This document shows positions 33,445 to 41,268 of a stretch of DNA of 41,268 nucleotides, one piece after another. Under the pieces are notes generated by a model, which saw nothing but the letters and a program-made list of their open reading frames with translations, made no database searches and was not told the DNA's origin. Numbering within the stretch: position 1 is the first letter of the stretch; each line of letters opens with the position of its first letter. The stretch is from assembly GCA_000482145.1 (NCBI GenBank), contig AUXH01000098.1, forward strand, positions 1 through 41,268, written 5' to 3'. The position numbers and the translations under genes are program-made. The DNA is from Strigomonas culicis. Taxonomy: Eukaryota; Euglenozoa; Kinetoplastea; Trypanosomatida; Trypanosomatidae.

Positions 33445-35547
33445 CTAGCAGCAGTGTGTCAACGAGCGGTAGAAGAGGATGTACACCTCGCTCCCGCACC
33501 CCGGCCTCTCGCAGGGCGACACGGGTGACTCGGTCACCTGCTTGTCGTTGAAGAGAAACCAATGGTCGGAGCGCTCGCAGTAAGAGACGTAGTGGCCGTG
33601 GTACAGGTCGCCGACGTGGTTCACGACGCCGAAGAGCGCGTACTCGCCGCGCCGGCTGCGCGGCCGGTCCACGTCGGCCCAGTGGATGCCGCCGCTCTCG
33701 CTCCGCGCCGCCGGCACGACCGCCTCGCTCATCCAGGGGCCCATGTGGAGCCGCTCGCCGAACCGGAGCGAGGTGGTCCGCTTCCGCGTGAACATGCCAT
33801 AGGCGTCCTTCTTGAAGCGGTTCACGCAGAGGACCAAGTACGGCGGCAGGCAGTAAAGACCCTGGCGCCGCACAAACTGGGCGGACATCTCCTTGCACTC
33901 ACTGCACCGCGCCGCCATCTCGACGCACTCGTCGCGGAAGCACTCCGCCAGGCAGTCCTCGATGGAGACCTGCCAGTCCTGTGCGGCTGGATAGAGCAGC
34001 GGGATAAACAGGGACGAGAAGGCGTCGCAGCAGAAGGACGAGGCCGCGCACCTGGGGCAGCTCACGCGCTGCACCGTCTGGCCGCTGAACAGGTGCGTCA
34101 CGAGGCTGTTGTGCGCCATCAGGTGGGCGCTGCGCCACTGCCTCGCAAGCGCGTCCACGTCGCCGAGGACCGTGTGCGAAGGCAGCGACTGGGCGACGGT
34201 TCCCGCCGGGGACGCTAGCCGCAGCTCCTCCCCCACGGTGTCCAGCAGCGCGACCAGGAACTCCTGTGCATCGTGCTGGTCGCCCAGCTCGAACATGCGC
34301 CGCTCGCCTTGCCGCTGCACCGCCTGCAGCAGCCGCTCCGGGCTGAGCACGCGGCAGCTCCACCACGCGTCGTGCATGAGCGCTGCCAGGGCATCGGCCG
34401 CCGGCGCCGCGGCCGCGGCGCCCAGCACACGGTACCACCGCTGAGTCATGAGCCGCACCAGGTGGGGGGTGTGCAGCAGGCACTGCAGCACGGAGTTCAC
34501 GTAGCACGTGTTGCCCAAGTTAATCGCGCCGCAGAGACCCACGTCGCCGACGGAGTCCCACGCATGGCGCATGTGCTCCTGCATCGCCAGCCGGAGCGTC
34601 GGCTGCAGCCGCTCGTGTATGAAGTCCTCGATCGCCTGCCACGGCGCCAGAGGGCCCCGCGTGAGGACCGCCTTCATCACGTCGGTCAGCGGCAGGCGCT
34701 CGGACAGGTACGGGAACAGCGAGGCGAGCACGCTGGCGCCGAGCTGCAGCGTGCTGTGGGCAAAGAGCCGACAGGAGCGCTGGATGTGCGGCAGCGCGTC
34801 ATCGAGGCTACGGTAGACCTCTTCCTGCGTCTGGTGGTCCACATAGTAGGTACTAAAGATGTCTGCGATGATCGTCCGGAGGAAGGCCTGCATATCGTAC
34901 GGCAGGGAAGCCAAGGATGTCACAAGATCGCAGTTCAGCTCGGCTACGCTTCGGACCGTGCTCAGGTCAAACTCGCTGCCGCCTATCGCAAGGTGCTGCC
35001 GTTCCGCGTCGTAAAAGACCTCCGTGCTGAGATCGACAAAGTCTTTTCTCAGAAAAGAGTTCAGGGTGGTCAGAAGAGACACGGCGACAGAACTTCGGAG
35101 CCCGGAGCGAAGCGAAGACAGAAAGGGAGACTCGTTTTGGCTGTGGCAGGGAAGCGAATGACTATCTTGGCTGTCTGCATGAGACCACAGAAACAGCGCG
35201 CGGGTGATGGCTGCCTTCCACGCGTAGTACTCCGAGTTGTCCATGACACCAAATACCTTCACAAACGACTCATTCCAGCCCCCCTCTTTGGTCATCGTGA
35301 ACTGCTGCATTTCGTCATGAAAGTGCGCGTGCGCGCCACACAGAAACAGCCGACGCGTCCTGCACTTTATGCCCTTCGTGTAACACAGATACGGCCCGGT
35401 GAGCGAGGCATTCAGCGTCTCACCTCTTTTGATGAGAGAGCCCTTCATCCCTTTTGGTGTCGGGAAAGCGGACGAGAAGGCAGTGACGCACTCAACCTCT
35501 TTGATGCTGGTACTCCTTCCCCCTCTCGTACCAACGGAAAAAGACAT
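33445..35547 (-). CDS. Ubiquitin-specific protease (C19) with N-terminal PH-like region
   Basis: 700 residues from the ATG at 35547; the upstream frame begins with TTG. The catalytic Cys box is INLGNTCYVNSVLQCLL (Cys348), the QDQ-type box is ELGDQHDAQEFLVALLDT, the His box is DLYHGHYVSYCERSDHWFLF with His652, and the Asp is in FNDKQV (Asp668). The CPRCAAS and CSECKE pairs form the zinc ribbon of the finger subdomain, typical of USPs. The N-terminal 120 residues (GSLIKRGETLNA, then RRLFLCG, then EYYAWKAAITRAL) look like a PH domain, which is weak inference. It should deubiquitinate protein substrates in the cytosol or nucleus. All catalytic residues are present, so it is predicted active. Confidence 0.92.
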   Translation of the reverse strand: MSFSVGTRGGRSTSIKEVECVTAFSSAFPTPKGMKGSLIKRGETLNASLTGPYLCYTKGIKCRTRRLFLCGAHAHFHDEMQQFTMTKEGGWNESFVKVFGVMDNSEYYAWKAAITRALFLWSHADSQDSHSLPCHSQNESPFLSSLRSGLRSSVAVSLLTTLNSFLRKDFVDLSTEVFYDAERQHLAIGGSEFDLSTVRSVAELNCDLVTSLASLPYDMQAFLRTIIADIFSTYYVDHQTQEEVYRSLDDALPHIQRSCRLFAHSTLQLGASVLASLFPYLSERLPLTDVMKAVLTRGPLAPWQAIEDFIHERLQPTLRLAMQEHMRHAWDSVGDVGLCGAINLGNTCYVNSVLQCLLHTPHLVRLMTQRWYRVLGAAAAAPAADALAALMHDAWWSCRVLSPERLLQAVQRQGERRMFELGDQHDAQEFLVALLDTVGEELRLASPAGTVAQSLPSHTVLGDVDALARQWRSAHLMAHNSLVTHLFSGQTVQRVSCPRCAASSFCCDAFSSLFIPLLYPAAQDWQVSIEDCLAECFRDECVEMAARCSECKEMSAQFVRRQGLYCLPPYLVLCVNRFKKDAYGMFTRKRTTSLRFGERLHMGPWMSEAVVPAARSESGGIHWADVDRPRSRRGEYALFGVVNHVGDLYHGHYVSYCERSDHWFLFNDKQVTESPVSPCERPGCGSEVYILFYRSLTHCC

Positions 35548-35862
35548 TGTGTTCACTACCAAATACTATCCACGAGGAAGTTAATGTATATATATATGTG
35601 TGTGTGTATGTGAAAGGGAGGAGAGAAAAACGAAGAGAGCAGGGCAGGAATCCGCTTATAAAAAAATAATTGGCGATTGATAACATGTATTTCAGCTGCG
35701 TCATCTCCACAAAAAGAAGAGAGAGCCCCACCAAGCACATGCAAGAAGTGATGCCGGAAAGGGAAAAAAATGTATATATATATATATAACCAGTTCTATG
35801 CAAAGATCAGTGCAGACGGAACAAAAGAAGAGAAAAAGATCAGTGATGAATCAAATAAAAAC
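35548..35862. other. Intergenic spacer with TA/TG repeats
   Basis: Holds (TA)n(TG)n dinucleotides at 35586-35612 and a (TA)n run at about 35771-35788, plus a purine-rich plus-strand stretch at 35611-35640. The USP leader occupies the left end and the fRMsr-TIP41 3' UTR the right. No gene seen. Confidence 0.6.
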
Positions 35863-37365
35863 CTAAAAAGCGACTGCTGCCTCGCGCTCCTTAATGATGG
35901 TGGCCCGCTGCGAGAGAGCGTCCTCCGACAACTCCTTCCACGCGTGCGCATCGCCAATGTCGGCGAGAACAATCTTCTTGACCGCCTCCACGACGACGAG
36001 GTGGGGCGTGCCCTCACGCATCACGGTGAACTCGTGGAAGAAGCGCACCTCTCGGAGCCATATTTCGTGCCCATCGATACGGATAAAATGACGAAAGAGA
36101 ATAAAAAAGGCCGTGTTCATCACGCGGAACTTGAGGGAGCAGCGGACCATGCCATGGTCATGCACATCGTCCTCAAAGAAATCAAAGTTATCGAAGAACA
36201 CAATAGGCAGCGTTGTGTCCTTCAGCAGGTCCCAGTTGATGCGTGTGTGGTGCGGCTCGAGCGGCACCAACGTCGCCGTCGGCGCCAGACCGAAGAAGTC
36301 GTTGCGCCAGGCCCAATCCACTTTGGGGTCGTGCCGCTTGTACTGCGACGTCGCCCACCCCGCCGACACGGGGATCACCAGCTGCTTCGCGGTCACTTCC
36401 TGGAAGGCGGGCGTCTCGTAGTACTGCTTCGCGCTGGCCAGAATGGACCGGAGGTCGAAGTGCAGGAGGTGGCCGGCGACGCCCTCGCGCTCCACCCACA
36501 GCGCGTTGTACGGGAACACAATCTCGGGGAAGGCGAGGATGCCGATCTCGCCCTCGAGGGCACTGAGCTCGTCCTGGCTCATGATGCGGTCCAGCTTCGT
36601 CGTCGTGAAGGACCACGCGCCCACCTGCTTCGTCGTTGTGTCTGGGTGCGCGGCCTCCACCCGCATGTACGGGATGCCGCTCACGCGCGTCGGCGGCGGC
36701 GGCGGCGCCAGCGCGGCGCCCCCGTCCGCCAGCGGCGGCGCCGCCGCGCCGCTCGCGGAGAAGCCGGAGAAGGCGAGGGACGGGTTCACGGCAAGCGCCT
36801 TCGCCATGGGGAACTCGAGGTGAGCCGCCAGCACCGCGGCCACGCGTTCGAGCCCGCGCGCGTCGGTGTCGTCGAAGTGCCCGGGGTGGGTGCTGTCCAC
36901 GTCGATCACGCCTATCACACTGCCGTTCTCCGTCTTGATGGGCACGACCACCTCGGCGCGCGACGTGCTATCGCACGCGATGTGACCGGGGAAGGTCAGC
37001 ACGTCCTCCACCACCACCGACCGGCCGGCATCCGCGGCTACGCCGCAGACGCCCTTGCCGATGCGAATCTCAGTGCACGCGGGCCGGCCCTGGAAGGGGC
37101 CCAGCGCCAGCACGCCTGGCGCCTGAAGCAGATAGAAGCCGAACCAGTTCACCGGCAGCTGCTGCAGCGCCGCGCTGGGGTCCGCCAGCCTGTTGAGCTC
37201 GTAGAAGCACAGCGCGGCGACATTGCCGAGGCCGATAATGAGGTTCGCCTGGGGCGTGAACTTGGAACTCATGCTCTCGACCAGATACCCCACCTGCGTC
37301 ACAAGCCAGTCGTACATCTGCGCCTTCGACTCGAACGTGGGCGCGGGCGCTACATCAACAGTCAT
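35863..37365 (-). CDS. Fusion of free methionine-(R)-sulfoxide reductase (GAF) and TIP41
   Basis: 500 residues. Residues about 1-190 are a GAF-fold free methionine-R-sulfoxide reductase (fRMsr). NWFGFYL, LGPFQGRPACTEIRIGKGVC and PGHIACDSTSRAEVVVPI are its signature; Cys97, Cys107 and Cys131 match the three redox cysteines of the yeast and E. coli enzymes in identity and spacing (C-x9-C-x23-C). A Pro/Ala linker (about 190-225) leads into TIP41 (about 240-475): LEGEIGILAFPEIVFPYNAL, GWATSQYKRHDPKVDWAWR, IVFFDNFDFFEDDVHDHGM and KFRVMNTAFFILFRHFIRID. TIP41 proteins regulate PP2A-like phosphatases in TOR signalling. One protein may thus couple methionine redox repair to phosphatase control; that coupling is inference. 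The ATG at 37365 is the first in frame. Confidence 0.93.
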   Translation of the reverse strand: MTVDVAPAPTFESKAQMYDWLVTQVGYLVESMSSKFTPQANLIIGLGNVAALCFYELNRLADPSAALQQLPVNWFGFYLLQAPGVLALGPFQGRPACTEIRIGKGVCGVAADAGRSVVVEDVLTFPGHIACDSTSRAEVVVPIKTENGSVIGVIDVDSTHPGHFDDTDARGLERVAAVLAAHLEFPMAKALAVNPSLAFSGFSASGAAAPPLADGGAALAPPPPPTRVSGIPYMRVEAAHPDTTTKQVGAWSFTTTKLDRIMSQDELSALEGEIGILAFPEIVFPYNALWVEREGVAGHLLHFDLRSILASAKQYYETPAFQEVTAKQLVIPVSAGWATSQYKRHDPKVDWAWRNDFFGLAPTATLVPLEPHHTRINWDLLKDTTLPIVFFDNFDFFEDDVHDHGMVRCSLKFRVMNTAFFILFRHFIRIDGHEIWLREVRFFHEFTVMREGTPHLVVVEAVKKIVLADIGDAHAWKELSEDALSQRATIIKEREAAVAF

Positions 37366-37983
37366 GAGAAGAAGAGCGGCGGTAGAAGTTGGACCACTGG
37401 ATGAGGGTAAAATCGAGAAGGGGGAAAAAAACGATATGACAAATCAAGGTGTAAACGGAAAACACAAAGTACTGTAATTGAGCAAGTATAACTTCTTAAA
37501 CTTCTTTTAAGACTCAGTGGATCTTCATAATAATAGTATAATTAAAGAGAGAGAGAGAGAGAGAGAAACCAATGAAGGTGAGTTCGATCGCTGACATGCT
37601 CAAGGTCGAAAGCAAAAGGGGTGGGGTTGTATAAAGAAAGACAGCTCATGATAATAAAAAGGCCTGACTAAAGGGAAAAAAAAGAGAAGATCATAGTCTC
37701 TCATACATATACATACATACATGTTCATTACAACTCTAATCGAAATGCCTACAAGGGAAATTAAAAAGGATACATACAGTACTTCAGATATTGCAAATAA
37801 GAGGTATAGGGAAGAAAAGGAGAAAAGGGGGAAAGGTGCGTGGAGCATGCTCTTCCAACGATGCGCGACGCTGGTTACGTCTGATGCTCCTTGAATTATT
37901 GTATTGTTTTTTTTTTCCTCTGTGTGCATGTGCATGTCTGCGAACTAGCTACCTGTTCCATGTTTCACGCAGCATACGGATCG
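37366..37983. other. Intergenic spacer with AG microsatellite
   Basis: About 0.6 kb, AT-rich, with (AG)n at 37546-37566. Purine-rich plus-strand blocks near 37425-37445 and 37668-37690 act as coding-strand pyrimidine tracts, and 37805-37840 is another. No gene or RNA recognised. Confidence 0.6.
37546..37566. repeat. AG dinucleotide microsatellite
   Basis: About ten AG units, forming a CT tract on the coding strand. Confidence 0.9.
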
Positions 37984-39456
37984 TTAGAAAGGTACGTTGC
38001 GGGACCTAGGCGGCAGCAAAGGCACATTTCTGTACCGCTCGGGCTTCGCCGCCTCCAGGGCCGCCATCTCCTTTGCTATTCTGTCCTCGTTCGCCTTCTC
38101 CAGCGCCTGCTGCTCCGTGAGCTCCGTCCGCCAGTCATCCCTGGATGCGTCCTTCTGCGCCTGGCGCTGTGCGATCTGCGCGTCGAGGTACCGCTGGTTC
38201 TCCTTCAGCATGTGCATGCGCCGCTGCCGTTCCTTTTCGTCGATGTCGTCCGTGTTGGAGAGGGACGCGAGGAACTCGGCGTGCTCGCGCGCGCGGGTCT
38301 CCGCCTCGTCCGCGCGCTGCTGCCGCTTATCCATCACCTGCTGGCGGCGCGCGATGAGGATGCTGCGCAGCAGCTGGTCGCGGCGCGCCTGGTCGGCCTT
38401 CCACTGCGCCTCCCGCTTCCCCCACTGGCGGTCGTTCGCCTCCTCCCACAGCTTGTCCAGCGCCTGCGTGTCGTCCTTGCGCTGCGCCATCTGCAGCTGC
38501 AGGTCCTCCATCTGCTTCTTCTGCCGCTCTGTCCGCTCGCGCTTCTCGATCTGCGCGAGGCGCTGCTCCTCCGCAATCACAGCGAGGATCGCCTCCAGCG
38601 TCTCCTTGTCCTCCTTCCGCAACTGGTCGTACTCCTGCATCCGCGCCTGCTGCAGCTCCTCGTTGAGCTCCTTCATTTCCTGCGCAATGCGCTCGCGCTC
38701 CGCCCGCTTCGCTGCCTGCTTCTGCGCCTCCACGATGCGCTCCTCGTGTAGCAGCCGGTAGAACTCCTCGTCGTCGCGCCGCTTCTCGTCGGCCGCGGCC
38801 TCGCGTCGCAGCGTGTTGCCCTCCACCTGCGCGGTGAGGTCCCGCTGGAGGTGCTCCACGCGCTGGTGGCGCAGCTCCAGGTCGCGCTGCGCCCGCTCGT
38901 TCGCCAGACGCAGCGCCTCCGCCGCCTGCTGCTCGAAGTACGCCCGCTCCGCGTCCTCCTCCGCCTTGCGCCGCTCGGCGAGGCTCAGCTGGTCGTAGCG
39001 CAGGTCCGCAACCTGCATCACCTTCAGACGGCTCTCCGCCAGCCGCAGCGTGTCGATCTGCTCCCGGAAGAGGCGGTCATGGCGCGCCTGGTTGTCCACC
39101 TGCCGCAGCGCCGCCCGCTCCGCCTTCAGCTCCCGCGCCCTGCGGATGAGACGCTCGCGCCGCTCCTCATCCGTCTCCGCGAGGCCGGACAGCATCGTCT
39201 CGTACTGCGCCTGCTCCCGCTGCAGGAGCTCGGCCAGCCGCGCGCGGCGCTGCACCAGCGAATCGTTGTGTCGTGCCTGAACCTTGTCTAAGTGTCTGTG
39301 CAGGTCCTTCTGGGCCATCTTCACTTCGCCCTTCACCTCGAAGTCTACCTGCATGCGCTGGCGCATGTCGGCAGACTGCGTCGCTTTGAAGTCCTGCATG
39401 AACTGCTCGCGGCGCTGGCGCGCCTCAATGGCCGCCATGGCATTATTACGGGACAT
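37984..39456 (-). CDS. TPH-domain coiled-coil protein, axonemal type
   Basis: 490 residues from the ATG at 39456 (MSRNNAMAAIEARQRREQ); the frame to 39477 starts with TTG. Almost the whole protein is one long, highly charged coiled coil rich in Arg, Glu, Gln, Ala and Leu (for example EQQAAEALRLANERAQRDLE). The pattern is that of the trichohyalin-plectin homology (TPH) family, whose members (MNS1, CFAP53, CFAP45 and others) are microtubule inner proteins of cilia and flagella. I cannot choose between members. In a trypanosomatid it is most likely a flagellar axoneme component. A short Pro/Arg tail ends RYRNVPLLPPRSRNVPF. The 5' part has a degenerate second copy at 40862-41145. Confidence 0.83.
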   Translation of the reverse strand: MSRNNAMAAIEARQRREQFMQDFKATQSADMRQRMQVDFEVKGEVKMAQKDLHRHLDKVQARHNDSLVQRRARLAELLQREQAQYETMLSGLAETDEERRERLIRRARELKAERAALRQVDNQARHDRLFREQIDTLRLAESRLKVMQVADLRYDQLSLAERRKAEEDAERAYFEQQAAEALRLANERAQRDLELRHQRVEHLQRDLTAQVEGNTLRREAAADEKRRDDEEFYRLLHEERIVEAQKQAAKRAERERIAQEMKELNEELQQARMQEYDQLRKEDKETLEAILAVIAEEQRLAQIEKRERTERQKKQMEDLQLQMAQRKDDTQALDKLWEEANDRQWGKREAQWKADQARRDQLLRSILIARRQQVMDKRQQRADEAETRAREHAEFLASLSNTDDIDEKERQRRMHMLKENQRYLDAQIAQRQAQKDASRDDWRTELTEQQALEKANEDRIAKEMAALEAAKPERYRNVPLLPPRSRNVPF

Positions 39457-39971
39457 GGGGCTAACAAGAAGAAGCAACAGAGGCCACGAGGGAAACGGTC
39501 AAGCAAGGCCTCAGGGTAGCAATAGAATGCAAATTGAGCTAAAAAATAAGAGAGAAAAAAAAAGAGAAGGGAGAGAGGTAAGAGAGAGCATCAATGAACT
39601 GCTGAAATGGTTCCCTTCACCAATAAAGAAAAAGGATAATAGTGCGAAGAAGGAAGAACAAATAAATACAGCAAGTCTCTGAGGGCACAACTTACACTAT
39701 ACTGACTATAAGCGTAAACACACTGGGGGAAAAAGTAATCATGAATAGATTACTGGATTAATGCGCCCACAGAATAACCACAAGTATAAACAATGAACAA
39801 AATAAAAACTCAAAGCAAACCTATAGAACGTGAAAAACGTCAAGTGAAAATAAAGTCAAAGAAAGGAATATACTGCATCAAGAAACAATTCTCACATTGA
39901 AGAAGAAAAACACAGTATCACTAAAATAACAGGAATAAGTTACACACACGATGTCGGAACCTTTCGTTCCT
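39457..39971. other. Intergenic spacer with the TPH gene trans-splice signal
   Basis: About 0.5 kb. 39539-39590 holds the acceptor described separately; the rest, up to 39971, is the 3' UTR of the four-helix membrane protein. Sequence from the gene start to about 39590 is duplicated at 41145-41268. No gene seen. Confidence 0.6.
39539..39590 (-). promoter_or_regulatory. Spliced-leader acceptor for the TPH-domain gene
   Basis: Coding strand: a long C/T tract (plus strand AGAGAGAAAAAAAAAGAGAA, near 39549-39588), then TTATTTTTTAG with the AG at 39539-39540. It lies about 80 bases upstream of the ATG at 39456. The paralogous fragment keeps a matching tract and AG (41227-41228). Confidence 0.55.
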
Positions 39972-40595
39972 CTAATTACGTCGCACGCACTTGGCGACAA
40001 TCAGGGCAGTAAAATAGCCAAACAGCAGCACCGTCCGCATGGCAGGCACGGCGACGGGTGTAACGAACTGCATCTCCTCATTTACTGACATCACGACAAA
40101 CACTATGACAGAAACGAATGACACGCACCCTAGCAAGAAGATGGTCGCGCACAGGCAATTTACGCCGTGCGTCGCCGGGTACGCCAGCACCAGTCGCGGT
40201 GCAAATACGGTGAGCACAAGGCACACCAGCAGCGGCACAATGCTCGCTGCACACTCCAACATGCAGGGTACAAGAGCAAACATAACTACTTCAAACAGAA
40301 CATCGTCTTTTGAAGAATCCTTGTGATCCAGCCAGTAAAGCACCTTTCTGAACACGCTTATCTGGAGTCCCAGTGTCGCGATGGTGAAGACGAGGGCCAG
40401 TGAAGCCAGCACCAGGGATGTGACCAGAGCCCACCGCGGCGGCGCAACGCTGTCATCCTCACGAACGACATACATGCGGGCATCCACAAAGTAAGCCTCG
40501 TCCCCTCCCCTTGGCGGCTCGGAGCCTACCGTCACAACCTGTACGGAGCCAAGCGAGAGCACATCGTTCTTAAGATCGCTCTGAGTGTCCGACAT
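39972..40595 (-). CDS. Four-transmembrane-helix protein, function unknown
   Basis: 207 residues from the ATG at 40595. A longer in-frame ATG at 40736 exists, but the intervening 47 residues are low-complexity Phe/Ser/Ile read from a pyrimidine tract, and a candidate AG (40648-40649) lies between them. After a polar N-terminus of about 55 residues come four hydrophobic helices at about 56-80, 100-131, 146-170 and 178-201, with a charged loop (YWLDHKDSSKDD) between the first two. It ends AKCVRRN. It could be an amastin-like or tetraspan protein, but I see no family signature, so I leave it unassigned. It sits between the TPH gene and its broken duplicate. Confidence 0.75.
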   Translation of the reverse strand: MSDTQSDLKNDVLSLGSVQVVTVGSEPPRGGDEAYFVDARMYVVREDDSVAPPRWALVTSLVLASLALVFTIATLGLQISVFRKVLYWLDHKDSSKDDVLFEVVMFALVPCMLECAASIVPLLVCLVLTVFAPRLVLAYPATHGVNCLCATIFLLGCVSFVSVIVFVVMSVNEEMQFVTPVAVPAMRTVLLFGYFTALIVAKCVRRN

Positions 40596-40647
40596 GGGCG
40601 CACAGTGCGAGGCACGGAGTGGGTCCAGAAACAAGTAAATGATTATG

Positions 40648-40680
40648 CTAATACGGGAGAAAGCAAAAAAAAAAGCAAAG
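40648..40680 (-). promoter_or_regulatory. Candidate spliced-leader acceptor for the membrane protein gene
   Basis: Coding strand: CTTTGCTTTTTTTTTTGCTT followed by TCTCCCGTATTAG, with the AG at 40648-40649. It is about 50 bases upstream of the ATG at 40595 and downstream of the rival ATG at 40736, which favours the shorter protein. Confidence 0.5.
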
Positions 40681-40861
40681 AAACTATTTCTAACAGTAAC
40701 AACAATAGAAGAGGAGGGAGAGAACGAAAACAACATGTGTCAGTATTACATGCAGTGCGATGTGCCGCGGCGTATCACGCACAAACACGCAGCAAAAGGA
40801 TCAGGCAAGGAAGCGAAGGAATCAACAGACACCGTAACCAATTAAATGGATAATGATACAG

Positions 40862-41268
40862 GAGACGCTCGCGCCGCTCCGCGCCCGTCTCCGCGAGGCC
40901 GGACAGCATCGTCTCGCACCGCGCCTGCTCCCGCTGCAGGAGCTCCGCCAGCCGCGCCGCGCTGCACCAGCGCGCCGCCATGTCGCGCCTCAACCCCGTC
41001 TGGCGGTCTCTGCGAGTCCTTCTGGGCCATCCTCACGGCGCCCTCACCTGCGCACGTCCGCAGACGGCGGCGCGCTGACGTCCCGCAAGAGCTATACACA
41101 CGGCTGGCGCACCTCAACGGCCGCCATGGCATTACCACAGGACATGGTGCTGGCAGGAAGAAGCAACAGGGCCACGAGGGGAAGGGTCAAGCGCGCCGTG
41201 ATGGTAGAAGTCTACTGCAAAGGGAGCTGGGAGAGAGAACGAAAAGAAGGGAGAGAAGCAATAAAGTG
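40862..41268 (-). pseudogene. Truncated, degenerate second copy of the TPH coiled-coil gene, with its 5' leader
   Basis: 40862-41145 aligns, with a net deletion of about 25 bases, to 39148-39456 (the first about 100 codons of the TPH gene). The start survives (ATG at 41145, MSCGNAMAAVEVRQPC), but a TAG stop follows at codon 18. Past it frames shift: MAQKDSQRPPDGVEARH and LAELLQREQARCETMLSGLAE match the parent (MAQKDLHRHLDKVQARH and LAELLQREQAQYETMLSGLAE) in two different frames. The similarity continues into the leader (41145 to the window edge), including a pyrimidine tract and an AG at 41227-41228. The homology ends abruptly near 40862 in AT-rich spacer, so the 3' four-fifths of the gene is missing. 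It is a 5'-only segmental duplicate that has decayed. Confidence 0.9.

Noticed and set aside
34273..35613. 446-codon plus-strand frame antisense to the USP gene
   Set aside because: Gln/Arg/His/Val-rich shadow; the USP frame has all catalytic boxes.
35770..37404. 544-codon plus-strand frame antisense to the fRMsr-TIP41 gene
   Set aside because: Same antisense-shadow effect; the minus-strand product has two complete domains.

Overview
This window looks like nuclear DNA from a kinetoplastid, most likely a trypanosomatid. Every gene I can support lies on the minus strand, head to tail. All are intronless and use the standard code. The spacers are short and AT-rich, and on the coding strand they carry long pyrimidine tracts followed by an AG, as expected for spliced-leader trans-splicing. 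The products also fit a flagellated protist: a TPH-domain axonemal-type coiled coil, an M3 dicarboxypeptidase of the Leishmania type, a nodulin-like transporter and several lineage-type hypotheticals. I cannot fix the genus. I see no rRNA, tRNA, CRISPR array, intact transposon or strand switch, so this is the interior of one polycistronic unit transcribed from high to low coordinates.

Layout in transcription order, from the right edge: a truncated, stop-containing copy of a flagellar coiled-coil gene (40862-41268); a four-helix membrane protein; the intact TPH coiled-coil gene; a fusion of free methionine-R-sulfoxide reductase with TIP41; a ubiquitin-specific protease with a possible PH domain; an ANP32-like acidic LRR protein with a 21-bp minisatellite; a YggS-type PLP-binding protein; an LRRC57-like myristoylation candidate; an unknown protein; V-ATPase subunit a; COX10 heme O synthase; a large helical protein resembling ZFC3H1/Red1; an FN3 / lipase-like / VPS9-like protein; the spliceosomal HAT protein SYF1; a Ubl-like proline-rich unknown; a second unknown; a FAN-type BEACH-WD protein; a nodulin-like MFS transporter; DCP; a class III aminotransferase; a monoglyceride-lipase-like hydrolase; and the start of a secreted or surface protein that may be DGF-1-like.

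As usual for kinetoplastids, neighbours are not grouped by pathway. Housekeeping functions (V-ATPase, COX10, SYF1, YggS, DCP) sit beside membrane-traffic and signalling proteins (BEACH, VPS9-like, USP, TIP41). The most unusual items are the decayed tandem copy of the TPH gene with its trans-splice signals kept, the fRMsr-TIP41 fusion, the candidate FN3 / inactive-lipase / VPS9 architecture and the candidate ZFC3H1 homologue.

For many genes the longest open frame begins at GTG or TTG, or upstream of the likely splice acceptor. I moved those starts to the first ATG downstream of the acceptor. All domain calls come from reading the sequence by eye; no database search was run.
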